Assembly (NCBI GenBank): GCA_036374835.1
Contig: DASUTB010000035.1
Span: 1-64,000 of the forward strand
Length of the DNA: 64,000 bases
Reading direction: 5' to 3'
DNA from: DASUTB01 sp036374835
Lineage (GTDB): Bacteria > Actinomycetota > Actinomycetes > Jiangellales > Jiangellaceae
The notes under the pieces: generated by a model
Database searches by the model: none
What the model was told of the DNA's origin: nothing
The model's input: the letters and a program-made list of their open reading frames with translations, nothing else
Made by a program: the position numbers and the translations under genes
Shown here: piece after piece, positions 16,760-26,660 of the stretch
Numbering within the stretch: the stretch's first letter is position 1
Layout: each line of letters opens with the position of its first letter

Positions 16760-19700
16760 ATGGGTCTACGAAGAAGGCGCTCGGCCGGCTTGCCGCTGGT
16801 CGGGTTGACAGCAATGAGCCTGGTCGCAGGTATGACCATGACCACCGTGCCGGCGCAGGCGACCGAGCCGGTCGCCGAACCCGAACCGGCCGAGCAGAAG
16901 GTTCAGCCCGATCTGGCCGAGACGTTCGAGACCGAGGCCGAGGCGGACTTCTGGGTACGGCTCGGCGAGCGGGCCGACTTCGGCACCGCCCGGCAGATCA
17001 ACGACTGGGCCGAGCGGGGCACGGCGGTCGCAGACAGCTTGAAGCAGGCCGCCGCGTCCAGCCAGCGCGGCGTACTCGACGTTTTGGACCGAGCCGGAGC
17101 CGATCACGAGGCGTTCTGGATCACCAACGCGGTCTACGTGCACGACGGTTCGGCCGAACTGGCCGAGCGGCTGGCCGGCCTGCCGGAGGTCGAAGGCGTG
17201 TATCAACCGGTCGGCTACGAAATGGTAGAGCCCGAACCGGCCGACACGATGGACCAACTCCAAGCCGTCGAATGGGGCATCGCGGCGATCAACGCCGACC
17301 AGGTGTGGAACGATTTCGGCGTCCGCGGCGAGGGCATCGTGGTCGCCTCGATCGACACCGGCGTCCAGTTCGACCATCCGGCGCTGGTCGACCAGTACCG
17401 CGGCAACAACGGCGACGGCACCTTCGACCACAACTACAACTGGTTCGACGCCGCCGGGTCGTGCGCGGACGCGCCCTGCGACCACGACACCAGCTTCGGC
17501 CACGGTACCCACACGATGGGCACGATGGTCGGTGACGACGGTGCGACCAACCACATCGGGGTGGCGCCCGAGGCGACGTGGATCGCGGCCAACGGTTGCT
17601 GCCCGAGCGATGCCGCGTTGATCGCGTCCGGTCAATGGCTGCTCGAGCCTACCGACCTCAACGGGGAGAACCCCGATGCCAGTAAGCGCCCGCACATCAT
17701 CAACAACTCGTGGGGCTCGACCGTGCCGTCGAACGACCCGTTCATGGAAGACGTCATCGAAGCGTGGGCCGCTGCCGGCATCTTCGGCATGTGGGCAAAC
17801 GGCAACAACGGACCCGGCTGCGACACGTCCAGCTCGCCGGGCAGCCGAATCGTCAGCTACTCCACCGGCGGATTCGACATCAACGGCGATGTCTACACCA
17901 ACTCCAGCCGCGGCACCGGTCAGGACGGAGTGATCAAGCCGAACATCTCCGCGCCCGCGGTGAACGTCCGGTCGGCCAGCCCGGGCGATGGCTACCGGAA
18001 CCTGACCGGCACCTCGATGGCCTCGCCACACGTCGCCGGCTCGGTCGCCCTCCTCTGGTCGGCCGCACCTGCGGTCCACGGCAACATCGAAGCCACCCGG
18101 GACCTGCTCAACACCACCGCGATCGACACCGAGGACCTGACCTGTGGTGGCACACCGGAGAACAACAACGTCTGGGGCGAAGGCAAACTCGACGCACTCG
18201 CGCTGCTCCAAGCGGCTCCGGTCGGCGACACCGGCACCTTGGCCGGCACGGTCACCGACAATGCCTCGGGTGAACCGATCGCGGACGCCACCGTCACCGT
18301 CACCGGTGTGGTCGACCGCGAGGTGACCACCGGATCCGACGGCAGCTACGACGTGCTGTTGCCGGTCGGCGACTACCAGGTCACCGCCGCCGCATTCGGT
18401 TACGAATCGGCAACCGCCGACGCCAGCATCGCCGCCGACGAAACCACCACCAGGGACTTCGGCCTGGAGGCGGTCGACAGCGTCACCGTCAGCGGCGCCG
18501 TCACCGACGGCTCCGGCCACGGCTGGCCGCTGTATGCACACGTCGTGGTCGACGGCACTCCAGTCGACACGTACACCGACCCGCGGACCGGGCAGTACAG
18601 CCTCACCCTGCCCGTCAACGACACCTACACGCTCAACTACGAGGCCGAATACCCCGGCTACGCGGGCACCAGCGAAACCGTCGACGTCACCGACACCGAC
18701 GTCACGCTGGACACACAATTGGAGGTGAGGGTAAATCAATGCCGCAGCGCCCCGGGCTACGATCTGCAACAACCGCAGATCGCGATGGTGACCTCGGATC
18801 CGAGTGCTCAGTTCGCCGACTACTTCGCCGAGCGCGGAATCCAGGTCGACTTCTTCGGCGGCGCCGACATCGACCAGATCACCGGTTACGACGTCGTCCT
18901 CTGGGGCTACAACACCTCGTTCAGCATCGACGGGGATGAGTTCCTCGGGTTCCTGGACACGACCGACGCCGAGGGCGCCGGGGTGCTGTTCCTCGACCAC
19001 GCGTTCACATCCGGCAACGGGATCAAGACGCTGTCCGAGTACACCGGCAATCCCGTGTCGGTGACTACCAGCACCGGTGGTTCAGGGCAGGAGAACCTTT
19101 ACGAGGTCACCCAGGAGCACCCGATCCTGGACGGCTACGAGGTCGGCGACCAGATCATCCACGAGCCCGGCCTCACCGCCTGGGTCGCCTGGTTCGACGG
19201 CTACGAAGGCGAGGGCCGCCAGGTCATCGCCGACCTGGGCCGAACCGGGGATGGAATCCTCGGATCCGGCATCGGAGTGCACGAGCGTGAGAACAACCGG
19301 CACGTGCTGATGTCCATCCACTCGTCGTCCGCCACTCGAGGCCCGTCCGACTGGTCGGCCGAGTCGGACGCGATCTTCTGGAACGCCATCAGCTGGTCGA
19401 ATCCTGACGAAGCGATCGAGTGTGTACCGGTCTCCGGTGGTCTGGTGCTGGGTCACGTAGACGATGCCAATACCGGCGACGGAATCAACGGCGCGTCGGT
19501 GTCCAGTGTGGGTGCTCCGGGCGAGTCGGCGACCTCGTTCGCGACGCCGGACGATCCGGCGCTGGACGACGGTTTCTACTGGCTGTTCTCCTCGCTGACC
19601 GGCAGCCAGGACTTCGTGGCGTCCGCGGACAACTACGCCGATGCGACGCAGACGGTGGATGTGGCCGGCTCGGCGGCGACCGAGGCGAACTTCACCCTCG

Positions 19701-21112
19701 CTGCCGGGCGGCTCGAGGTCGATCCGGCCGCGGTGGACGCGGAAGTACGGTTCGGCGACTCCGCGGAGCGGACGTTCACCGTCACGAACACCGGCACCGC
19801 GCCGGCCGAGGTCGGGCTGATCGAGTCCGGCGGCGGGTTCGAGATCCTCGGCGGGCCCGAGCCGGCCGACAGCGGGCCACGCCGGCCCACGGGTGATGCC
19901 GGTGCGGACATCCCCACGGCTGATCCCGAACCGGCACCGACCGGTGACCAAGCCCGCGAGCTCGAAGCACTCGGTAACGAGCAGGGGTTGGGAACCAGCG
20001 GCCTCGAGCCCGGCCTGAGCGCCACGCCAACACTCCCTGGAACCGCCCAGAACGAGGTGACCATCACCCATTCGGCCTCGCAGGAGATCGTGTCGCTGAA
20101 CTCGGTGGCCTGCGCGGTCACCGGAACGGGTCTGACCCGGGAGAACGGCTACCTGCGCCACTTCGCTCTCGACGACTTCGACATCGACGGCGACTTCGAC
20201 GTCACCAACGTGTCGTTCGGCATCGAGACGATCAACGGCCCGCCGCACCCGGTGACGGTGAACCTGTACACGATGGTCGACCCCGACGGAGTCTTCGACT
20301 ACCCGAACTTCGACCCGATAGGCACCGCCGACGTGACCCTGGATCCGCAGGATCTCACCATCGTCGACGTGCCGGTCGAGGGCACCGCACCGGCCGGGTC
20401 CACCCTGGTCGTCGAGGTCGAAACCCCGGATATGGTCGACCAGGGAGGAGGCCTGTTCGTCGGATCCAACCCGGACGGCGAGACCGCACCCACCTACCTA
20501 CGGTCCGACTCGTGCGGGGTCGCGTCTCCGACCCCGGTCGAGGACCTCATCCCGGGGCAGAACATGCACTGGGTGCTGAACGTCACCGGACAGGTCGGCG
20601 GCGATCTACCGTGGCTCGGCATCGACCCGACCAGCGCCACCCTGCAACCCGGCGAGAGCACCACGGTGACGGTGTCGATGGACAGCAGCGCCACCGAGGA
20701 ACAACAACCCGGCGCGTACACCGGCGCGATCGCGGTCGCCCATGACACCCCATACCAGGTCGACCCGGTCGGCGTGACCATGAACGTCACGCCGCCGAAC
20801 AACTGGGGCAAGATCACCGGAACCGTTACCGGGATCAACTGCGACGGCGAGAACACCGGACCGGTGGCCGACGCAATCGTCCAGATCGACGGCAGGAAGC
20901 GGGACGTCACCCTCAGCACCGGTCCCGAGGGCCGCTACGCCTACTGGATGCCCGTCAACAACAACGCACTCACCATGATCGTCGCCGCTGCGGGCCACAT
21001 ACCGCAGACCCGCGACGCAACGATCAAAGCCGGTATGACGGTAACCGAGGACTTCACCCTCCTGGCCGTCTGCGACACGACGCTGAACAGAGGCGAGGTG
21101 AGAGCCCTCTAG
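16760..21112 (+). CDS. Large secreted S8 (subtilisin-like) serine protease, multidomain
   Basis: About 1450 residues, exported by an Arg-rich signal peptide ending near PAQA. A propeptide-like segment follows, then the S8 domain with catalytic Asp199 (ASIDTGVQFD), His248 (FGHGTHTMG), oxyanion Asn in NNSWGS and Ser419 (GTSMASPHVAG). After it come two carboxypeptidase-regulatory-like beta domains from about 495 (GTLAGTVTDNASGEPIADAT), a class-I-amidotransferase-like segment about 665-890, another beta domain, a segment WLGIDPTSATLQPGE and a final regulatory-like domain. No LPXTG or C-terminal TM is seen, so release outside the cell is likely. AAGGAG 7 bases before the ATG at 16760 favours it over the adjoining GTG at 16757. 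Confidence 0.93.
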   Translation: MGLRRRRSAGLPLVGLTAMSLVAGMTMTTVPAQATEPVAEPEPAEQKVQPDLAETFETEAEADFWVRLGERADFGTARQINDWAERGTAVADSLKQAAASSQRGVLDVLDRAGADHEAFWITNAVYVHDGSAELAERLAGLPEVEGVYQPVGYEMVEPEPADTMDQLQAVEWGIAAINADQVWNDFGVRGEGIVVASIDTGVQFDHPALVDQYRGNNGDGTFDHNYNWFDAAGSCADAPCDHDTSFGHGTHTMGTMVGDDGATNHIGVAPEATWIAANGCCPSDAALIASGQWLLEPTDLNGENPDASKRPHIINNSWGSTVPSNDPFMEDVIEAWAAAGIFGMWANGNNGPGCDTSSSPGSRIVSYSTGGFDINGDVYTNSSRGTGQDGVIKPNISAPAVNVRSASPGDGYRNLTGTSMASPHVAGSVALLWSAAPAVHGNIEATRDLLNTTAIDTEDLTCGGTPENNNVWGEGKLDALALLQAAPVGDTGTLAGTVTDNASGEPIADATVTVTGVVDREVTTGSDGSYDVLLPVGDYQVTAAAFGYESATADASIAADETTTRDFGLEAVDSVTVSGAVTDGSGHGWPLYAHVVVDGTPVDTYTDPRTGQYSLTLPVNDTYTLNYEAEYPGYAGTSETVDVTDTDVTLDTQLEVRVNQCRSAPGYDLQQPQIAMVTSDPSAQFADYFAERGIQVDFFGGADIDQITGYDVVLWGYNTSFSIDGDEFLGFLDTTDAEGAGVLFLDHAFTSGNGIKTLSEYTGNPVSVTTSTGGSGQENLYEVTQEHPILDGYEVGDQIIHEPGLTAWVAWFDGYEGEGRQVIADLGRTGDGILGSGIGVHERENNRHVLMSIHSSSATRGPSDWSAESDAIFWNAISWSNPDEAIECVPVSGGLVLGHVDDANTGDGINGASVSSVGAPGESATSFATPDDPALDDGFYWLFSSLTGSQDFVASADNYADATQTVDVAGSAATEANFTLAAGRLEVDPAAVDAEVRFGDSAERTFTVTNTGTAPAEVGLIESGGGFEILGGPEPADSGPRRPTGDAGADIPTADPEPAPTGDQARELEALGNEQGLGTSGLEPGLSATPTLPGTAQNEVTITHSASQEIVSLNSVACAVTGTGLTRENGYLRHFALDDFDIDGDFDVTNVSFGIETINGPPHPVTVNLYTMVDPDGVFDYPNFDPIGTADVTLDPQDLTIVDVPVEGTAPAGSTLVVEVETPDMVDQGGGLFVGSNPDGETAPTYLRSDSCGVASPTPVEDLIPGQNMHWVLNVTGQVGGDLPWLGIDPTSATLQPGESTTVTVSMDSSATEEQQPGAYTGAIAVAHDTPYQVDPVGVTMNVTPPNNWGKITGTVTGINCDGENTGPVADAIVQIDGRKRDVTLSTGPEGRYAYWMPVNNNALTMIVAAAGHIPQTRDATIKAGMTVTEDFTLLAVCDTTLNRGEVRAL

Positions 21113-21129
21113 AGCCCACTGCGATACGG

Positions 21130-21157
21130 GCGCCCCGGTCACCCACGACCGGGGCGC
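21130..21157 (+). terminator. Intergenic hairpin after the subtilase gene
   Basis: A perfect 11-bp stem (GCGCCCCGGTC / GACCGGGGCGC) with a 6-base loop lies 18 bases past the protease stop. It lacks a clear T-run, as is common in high-GC actinobacteria. It probably also serves the convergent regulator gene ending at 21200. Confidence 0.75.
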
Positions 21158-21199
21158 TCGGCATGTCCGGGGGTGTAAGTGATCGGGGACGACGCCGGG

Positions 21200-21712
21200 T
21201 CAGGGTCGCTCGTCGGATCTGATCAGTTGGTAGCCGATACCGCGAACGGCGTCGATCCGCACCGGAACACCTGCGTCCTGCAGCTTACGGCGCAGCCGCT
21301 TGACCGCGGCATGCACCGGACCCGGGTCGAGGTAGCCGCCGTCCCACGCAGCCGCATGCAGGTGCTGATAGGTCCACACCCGACTCGGTTCCGCGGCCAG
21401 CGCCGCGAGCATGTCCCGCTCCCGATTGGTGAGCGCCAGCGGATCTCCCCGCCATTCCACCCGGCAGCGCGCCCGGTCGATCGCCAGCTCACCGAGGCGC
21501 ACGACCGGCTCGCCCTGCGGCCCGTCGTCGGCCTCGTGCTCACTCTCGGTGCTCCGGCAGAGCACGGCATGTGCAGTGGCGACATCGGGAGTGAACATCA
21601 GTACGCCGACATCGTCGAGCTCGGTTGTCAGCCGCCTTCGGCTGGCATCGTCAAGCGCGATGCCCAAGATGACCGGGACTTGCCCGCCGACCACGCTGAT
21701 GTTCCCCACCAC
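21200..21712 (-). CDS. Winged-helix regulator with degenerate receiver-like N-terminus
   Basis: A 170-residue protein whose C-terminal hundred residues are a clear OmpR/PhoB-type winged helix (LALTNRERDMLAALAAEPS; AVKRLRRKLQD; DAVRGIGYQLI). The N-terminal 55 residues (VILGIALDDASRRRL) resemble the beginning of a receiver but stop well short of a full domain, and no phospho-acceptor motif is present, so it is probably not phosphorylated. It is divergent from the ATP-grasp/CocE operon across a 224-base gap and likely regulates it. The start is a GTG; the frame stays open further upstream, so the exact start is uncertain. Confidence 0.8.
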   Translation of the reverse strand: MVGNISVVGGQVPVILGIALDDASRRRLTTELDDVGVLMFTPDVATAHAVLCRSTESEHEADDGPQGEPVVRLGELAIDRARCRVEWRGDPLALTNRERDMLAALAAEPSRVWTYQHLHAAAWDGGYLDPGPVHAAVKRLRRKLQDAGVPVRIDAVRGIGYQLIRSDERP

Positions 21713-21936
21713 CGGATCGCCCTCCTCCCCGGCGGGAGGCTGGAGCTCTGCGGGCCGGCGTCGCCAGCTGTGAGCGCCTCCCTGTTCGCGAAGTATTGCC
21801 CGGACGCCGGGCGCTAGCTATCCGGCAAACTCCCCAATGTTCGTTCACGCTCAGCCGGCCTGGCCTCGGACAAGGCACCCGCGACCTGCCGTGCGGCCAT
21901 CGCAGAGCGTCGCCGGTCCAGCGTAGAGTCGGACAT

Positions 21937-23280
21937 ATGACGCAGCGTGAGATCTTCGTCCTCGGGCTCGACGATTTCCAGCGACAGCTGCTCGAGGAGC
22001 TACCGCAGGCGAGTGAGTGCAACTTCCATGGTCTGCTCACGATGGAGCGGATCCGCGAAGGTGACCGGATACCGATCCAGGAACTCATCGAGGAGGCGCT
22101 CGCCGAACTCGACCGCTTCGATGGGCAGGTCGATGCGATCGTCGGGTTCTGGGACTTCCCCATCAACTGCCTGGTCCCGATCCTGTCGGAGAAGCTCGGC
22201 CTGCCGGCCAAGCCGCTGGCCGGTGTTGTCGCGTGCGAGCACAAGTATTGGGCGCGAGTCGTCGGGGAGCGGGTCATCCCCGGTGCCATCCCCGCGTTCG
22301 AAGCCGTGCACCCGTTCGCGCCGGACCCGACGTCCTCGATCGGTCTGGACTACCCGTTCTGGATCAAGCCGGTGATGTCCTACTCGTCCTACCTCGGGTT
22401 TTACATCGACGGGCCGGAGACGTTCGTATCCGCGCTTGGAACCATCCGCGAAGAGATCGGCCAGCTCGCCGAGCCGTTCGATCGGGTGCTGGATCTGTTG
22501 GACCTGCCGGAGGACATCGCGCACGTGCGCGGCGACTGGTGCATCGCCGAGGGCATCATCGGCGGCCACCAGTGCACGCTCGAAGGCTACGTCTACCACG
22601 GCCGCGCCGAGGTGTACGGCATCGTCGACTCGCTACGTGTGCCCGGCGGTACCAGCTTCGCCAGCTACCGCTATCCGTCGCAGCTTCCCGACGCCGTCCA
22701 GGAGCGGATGACGTCGATGGCCTGCCGCACCGTCGAAGCCCTCGGCCTCGACGACTCCGCGTGGAACGTGGAGTGCTTCTGGGACGAGGGTTCGGACCAG
22801 GTGTGGCTGCTCGAGGTCAACAGCCGGCTCTCGGAGTCGCACACCGATCTGTTCAGCAAGGTGGACGGCGTCTCGAACCAGTCCGTCATGATGGATCTCG
22901 CGCTCGGCCGGGCTCCCACCATGCCGAACCGTGAAGGCAAGTACGCGCACGCGGGCAAGTTCTTCGTCCGCCGCGCCGATGACGCGTACGTCGAGTCGGT
23001 GCCATCACCGGACGAGATCGCCGCCATCGAGCAGGAGATCCCGGACACCCGGATCGTGCTGCGCGCCGATCCCGGTCAATGGCTGCACGACATGCCATAC
23101 CAGGACAGCTATACCTACGAGCTGGCCTGGATCTACCTTGGCGCGGACTCCTCCATCGAACTCGATGAGCGATTCCGGTCCGTCGCGGAAATGCTGCAGT
23201 TCTCGTTCCGGGATGAGGACGACCGCACGGGCGTAGAGCTGGCGCAGCCCGATCCACACGTCCGGGAGGCCAATCTATGA
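21937..23280 (+). CDS. ATP-grasp domain protein
   Basis: A 447-residue ATP-grasp enzyme, expected to activate a carboxylate as an acyl phosphate and join it to an amine or thiol. An N-terminal pre-ATP-grasp region (REIFVLGLDDFQRQLL) is followed by the ATP-binding lobe (YPFWIKPVMSYSSYLG, about 145-165) and the metal-binding block VWLLEVNSRLSES near 293-305, which holds the Glu and Asn ligands. Substrate-specifying parts are not familiar. ATG at 21937 is the first good start; the frame upstream crosses the intergenic region. It overlaps the CocE-type hydrolase gene by 4 bases, so the two products probably act together on one small molecule or peptide. Confidence 0.88.
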   Translation: MTQREIFVLGLDDFQRQLLEELPQASECNFHGLLTMERIREGDRIPIQELIEEALAELDRFDGQVDAIVGFWDFPINCLVPILSEKLGLPAKPLAGVVACEHKYWARVVGERVIPGAIPAFEAVHPFAPDPTSSIGLDYPFWIKPVMSYSSYLGFYIDGPETFVSALGTIREEIGQLAEPFDRVLDLLDLPEDIAHVRGDWCIAEGIIGGHQCTLEGYVYHGRAEVYGIVDSLRVPGGTSFASYRYPSQLPDAVQERMTSMACRTVEALGLDDSAWNVECFWDEGSDQVWLLEVNSRLSESHTDLFSKVDGVSNQSVMMDLALGRAPTMPNREGKYAHAGKFFVRRADDAYVESVPSPDEIAAIEQEIPDTRIVLRADPGQWLHDMPYQDSYTYELAWIYLGADSSIELDERFRSVAEMLQFSFRDEDDRTGVELAQPDPHVREANL

Positions 23281-25349
23281 AGCAGGTCGACACGTTCCCG
23301 TGGCCGGTGCGCCACATCGAGAACGCGTGGATTCCGTTGCGGGACGGTACCCGGCTCGCCGCCCGCATGTGGGTCCCGGAGGGAGCGGACGACGCTCCCG
23401 TCCCGGCGATCCTCGAGTACATCCCGTACCGCAAGCGAGACCACAAACGCAGCCGCGACCAGTCGGTTCACGCCTGGTTCGCCGGGCATGGCTACGCCTG
23501 CATCCGGGTCGACATGCGCGGCAGCGGCGACTCCGACGGCTTGCTGCTCGACGAGTACCTGCAAACCGAGGTGGACGACGGCTTAGAGGTGCTCCAGTGG
23601 ATCGCCGCTCAGCCGTGGTGCGACGGCAACGTCGGCATGATCGGGATTTCGTGGGGCGGCTTCAACGGCTTGCAACTGGCCGCCGAGCAGCCACCCGAGC
23701 TGCGCGCTGTCATTTCGGTCGCCTCGAGCGACGACCGGTATGCCGACGACGTGCACTACATGGGCGGTTGCCTCCTCGGCGACAACCTCTCCTGGGCCTC
23801 GGTGATGTTCGCTCGCAACACCTGCCCGCCCGACCCCGAGATCGTCGGGTCTCGCTGGCGAGAGATGTGGTTCGAACGGCTCGACGCCAACCGTCCGTGG
23901 CTCGAGACGTGGATGACACATCAGCACCGTGACGCGTACTGGCGGCACGGCTCGGTCGGCGAGGACATCTCCCGAATCCAGTGCCCCGTCATGGCCGTGA
24001 GCGGCTGGGCCGACGGCTACTCGAACTCGGTCTTCCGCCTACTCGAGACCCTCGAGTCGCCACGGCTCGGCCTCATCGGGCCATGGAGCCACCTCTACCC
24101 GCACGAGGGTGTTCCCGGGCCGGCCATCGGCTTTCTCCAGGAGGCGCTCCGCTTCTGGGATCACTGGCTGAATAAGATCGACACCGGGATCATGGACGAG
24201 CCGATGCTGCGGGCGTATGTGCAGGACAGCACGGAGCCGGCCGCCCGTATGCAGCACCGGCCGGGCCGCTGGGTCGGCGAGCCGAGCTGGCCCGCGCCGG
24301 ACATCCACGCCGAGCACCTCCGGCTCACCTTGACAGGGCTGGAACCAGACGACGGCACCGCCGGCGAACTGCCCGACGACGAGGTTCCCCAGGACAGCTC
24401 CACCGCACCCGGAGATCCGACCGAGCTCAGCGTCTTGTCGCCGCTGTCGATCGGCCTGTTCGCCGGCAAGTGGTGCGCCTACGGCAGTGGGCCCGACCTG
24501 CCATACGACCAGCGCGAGGAGGACGGCGGCGCCATGATCTTCGACGGGCAGCCGCTCGAAGACGAGATCGACATCCTCGGCGCCCCGGTGGTCACACTGG
24601 AGTTCTCGGTGAACCGGCCGGTCGCCATGGTGGCGGTACGCCTGACCGACATCGATCCCAACGACAAGGCGACGCGCGTCACCTACGGGTTGCTCAACCT
24701 CTGTCATCGAGATTCGCACGCCGAGCCACAGCCGTTGGAACCCGGCACCTGGTACCGCGTTCCGGTTAGCCTCAACGGCGTTGGGCACCGGTTCCTGCGA
24801 GGCCACCGGCTTCGCGTCGCGATCTCCACGTCCTATTGGCCGCTGGCCTGGGGACCACCCGAGCCGGTCCGGCTCACGGTGCGCACCGAGCGCAGCACTC
24901 TCACGCTACCGGTCCGCATGTCCCGCGCCGAGGACGCCAAGCTCACGCCGTTCCCCGAGCCGGAGAACGCGCCGTCGGCACCGAGCACCCAGATCGAAGA
25001 ACCGCATCACAACTGGCGCGTGTTGCGCGATCTGGAAACCGACGAGTCGACGCTCGAGGTCACTCTGGACGAAGGAACCCACATCCTGGACGACATCGAC
25101 CTGATGGTTCGCTCGTCGGCCAAAGAGTGGTACCGCAGCAGCGGCGACGACTTCACCTCGCTGCGCGGCGAGACACAGTGGGTGCACGAGTTCGCCCGTG
25201 GCGACTGGCAGGTCCGGACCGAGACCAACCAGGTGCTCACCTGCGACACGACGTCGTTCTACCTCCACGCGCAGATGGACGCCTACGAGGGTGAAGAGCG
25301 GGTGTTCTCGCGCAACTGGAGCTCGGAGATACCGCGCGACCTCGTGTGA
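23277..25349 (+). CDS. CocE/NonD family hydrolase (X-Pro dipeptidyl-peptidase S15 type)
   Basis: A 690-residue serine hydrolase of the CocE/NonD/S15 superfamily. The triad is Ser125 in IGISWGGF, Asp246 in SGWADGYS and His272 in GPWSHLYP. A helical cap lies between strands and a C-terminal jelly-roll domain begins around residue 420 (LEFSVNRPVAMVAVRLTD, VSLNGVGHRF). A further stretch after about 560 extends beyond the minimal fold. Members hydrolyse esters, acyl amides or N-terminal X-Pro bonds. No signal peptide is seen, so it is cytoplasmic. The 4-base overlap with the ATP-grasp gene implies translational coupling and a shared pathway; the substrate is unknown. Confidence 0.92.
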   Translation: MKQVDTFPWPVRHIENAWIPLRDGTRLAARMWVPEGADDAPVPAILEYIPYRKRDHKRSRDQSVHAWFAGHGYACIRVDMRGSGDSDGLLLDEYLQTEVDDGLEVLQWIAAQPWCDGNVGMIGISWGGFNGLQLAAEQPPELRAVISVASSDDRYADDVHYMGGCLLGDNLSWASVMFARNTCPPDPEIVGSRWREMWFERLDANRPWLETWMTHQHRDAYWRHGSVGEDISRIQCPVMAVSGWADGYSNSVFRLLETLESPRLGLIGPWSHLYPHEGVPGPAIGFLQEALRFWDHWLNKIDTGIMDEPMLRAYVQDSTEPAARMQHRPGRWVGEPSWPAPDIHAEHLRLTLTGLEPDDGTAGELPDDEVPQDSSTAPGDPTELSVLSPLSIGLFAGKWCAYGSGPDLPYDQREEDGGAMIFDGQPLEDEIDILGAPVVTLEFSVNRPVAMVAVRLTDIDPNDKATRVTYGLLNLCHRDSHAEPQPLEPGTWYRVPVSLNGVGHRFLRGHRLRVAISTSYWPLAWGPPEPVRLTVRTERSTLTLPVRMSRAEDAKLTPFPEPENAPSAPSTQIEEPHHNWRVLRDLETDESTLEVTLDEGTHILDDIDLMVRSSAKEWYRSSGDDFTSLRGETQWVHEFARGDWQVRTETNQVLTCDTTSFYLHAQMDAYEGEERVFSRNWSSEIPRDLV

Positions 25350-25399
25350 GTTCGGACCTGAGTGGATCCCGGCCGGGTCACATTACGACCTTGCACAGC

Positions 25400-26605
25400 T
25401 CAACGACGTTCGCGCAGGAAGGATGCGCCGGCGAACACGCCGAGCGCCGCGAGCACGCCCAGCCCGACGCCGGCCGTCAGCGACGTCGCATCGGCTACCG
25501 CGCCCACTACGGGCGGTGCAATCATGAACCCGATTCGCATGGACCACGAGACCACGGCGACGCCGGTGGCCGGGCGGACGCCAGCGCGGTGACCGGCCGC
25601 GTGGAACGACGCCGGGATGCTGGGCGCCGCCCCGATGCCGACCAGCGCGAAGCCGGCCAGCCCGATCCACGGCGACCCGATCAACAGCGCGCCACCGAGC
25701 CCTATTGCGGTGACGGCGGCGCCGGCGCGGACAACCGACGCGTGGCCCCAGCGATCGACGCCCCTGTCGGCGACCAGCCGTCCTGCCGTCATGCCGGCGG
25801 TGAAAGAGGCGAATGCGAGACCCGCCAGACCCGGCGAGGTGCCGAGCTCATCGCGGAGATAAACGGCGCCCCATGTGCCCGGCACATCCTCGATCACCGC
25901 CATGAGCAGGGTCAGACCGGCGATGCCGCCAAGGGCGAGCAGCGCCGGCCGGCGTGCGCGGGCGGTGCCGGCCCGACCGGACTCAGGCAGGTCAGGTGGC
26001 ACTCGCGGAGCGGCCGCATGGTTGACGCCCGGGTCCGGGCCGGGCAGCGTCCAGCGTCCCGCCGCCAGCGCGGCCATCGCGACGACGCCGCCGGCGACCG
26101 CGAGATGGACGGTGAGCGGAATCGCGAGCGCAGCGGCGCCCGCGGCGGCGAGGCCACCGATGACACCGCCGATGCTCCACCATGCGTGGAAGCCGTTGAT
26201 GATCGACCGTCCGTACCCGCGCTGCACGCGCAGACCATGTGCGTTCTGTGCGACGTCGGTGGTGCCGTCGCACAGGCCGTAAAGGAGCGCCACCGCGGCG
26301 AACGCCGCCCACGTCGGTGCCAGCCCGAGCAGCGGCAGCGACAGACCGAACGCCGTGGTCGCGGCGACGGCGAGCCGACCGCTGCCGAACCTGGCGACCA
26401 ACCATCCGGAGACCGCCGTCGCGAGCAACGCACCGGCCGGAAAGAACGCGATGCCGCCGCCCAAGGCCGTGTTGCTGAGATCGAGCTCGGCCTTCACCGC
26501 CGGCAGCCTGGGAAGGAAGCTCGCGATAAGCGCGCCGTTGGTGCAGAACAGCACACTGACGGCGATTCTGGCGTGCCGAGGCGGGCTGATGCTTGGCGCG
26601 CTCAC
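25400..26605 (-). CDS. MFS transporter
   Basis: A 401-residue major facilitator protein with about twelve predicted membrane segments, beginning IAVSVLFCTNGALIASFLPRL. The loop 2-3 motif appears as GWLVARFGSGRLA and its second-half counterpart as GRLVADRGVDRWG. The layout resembles YbjJ-like permeases. The frame extends to 27001, but the upstream part is the antisense of the TOPRIM gene; the GTG at 26605 fits the family. It lies convergent with the CocE gene, 50 bases away, and could export that pair's product, though this is only proximity. Confidence 0.9.
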   Translation of the reverse strand: MSAPSISPPRHARIAVSVLFCTNGALIASFLPRLPAVKAELDLSNTALGGGIAFFPAGALLATAVSGWLVARFGSGRLAVAATTAFGLSLPLLGLAPTWAAFAAVALLYGLCDGTTDVAQNAHGLRVQRGYGRSIINGFHAWWSIGGVIGGLAAAGAAALAIPLTVHLAVAGGVVAMAALAAGRWTLPGPDPGVNHAAAPRVPPDLPESGRAGTARARRPALLALGGIAGLTLLMAVIEDVPGTWGAVYLRDELGTSPGLAGLAFASFTAGMTAGRLVADRGVDRWGHASVVRAGAAVTAIGLGGALLIGSPWIGLAGFALVGIGAAPSIPASFHAAGHRAGVRPATGVAVVSWSMRIGFMIAPPVVGAVADATSLTAGVGLGVLAALGVFAGASFLRERR

Positions 26606-26660
26606 CGCTTTACGATATTGGCCGCGACCGACACTTGGCCAGGCGGCCGGTGCTCGCTCA

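Noticed and set aside
16766..19000. Minus-strand frame of over 740 codons
   Set aside because: It mirrors the subtilase gene; the repetitive Val/Gly/Arg/Asp composition is the complement of coding sequence, not a protein family.
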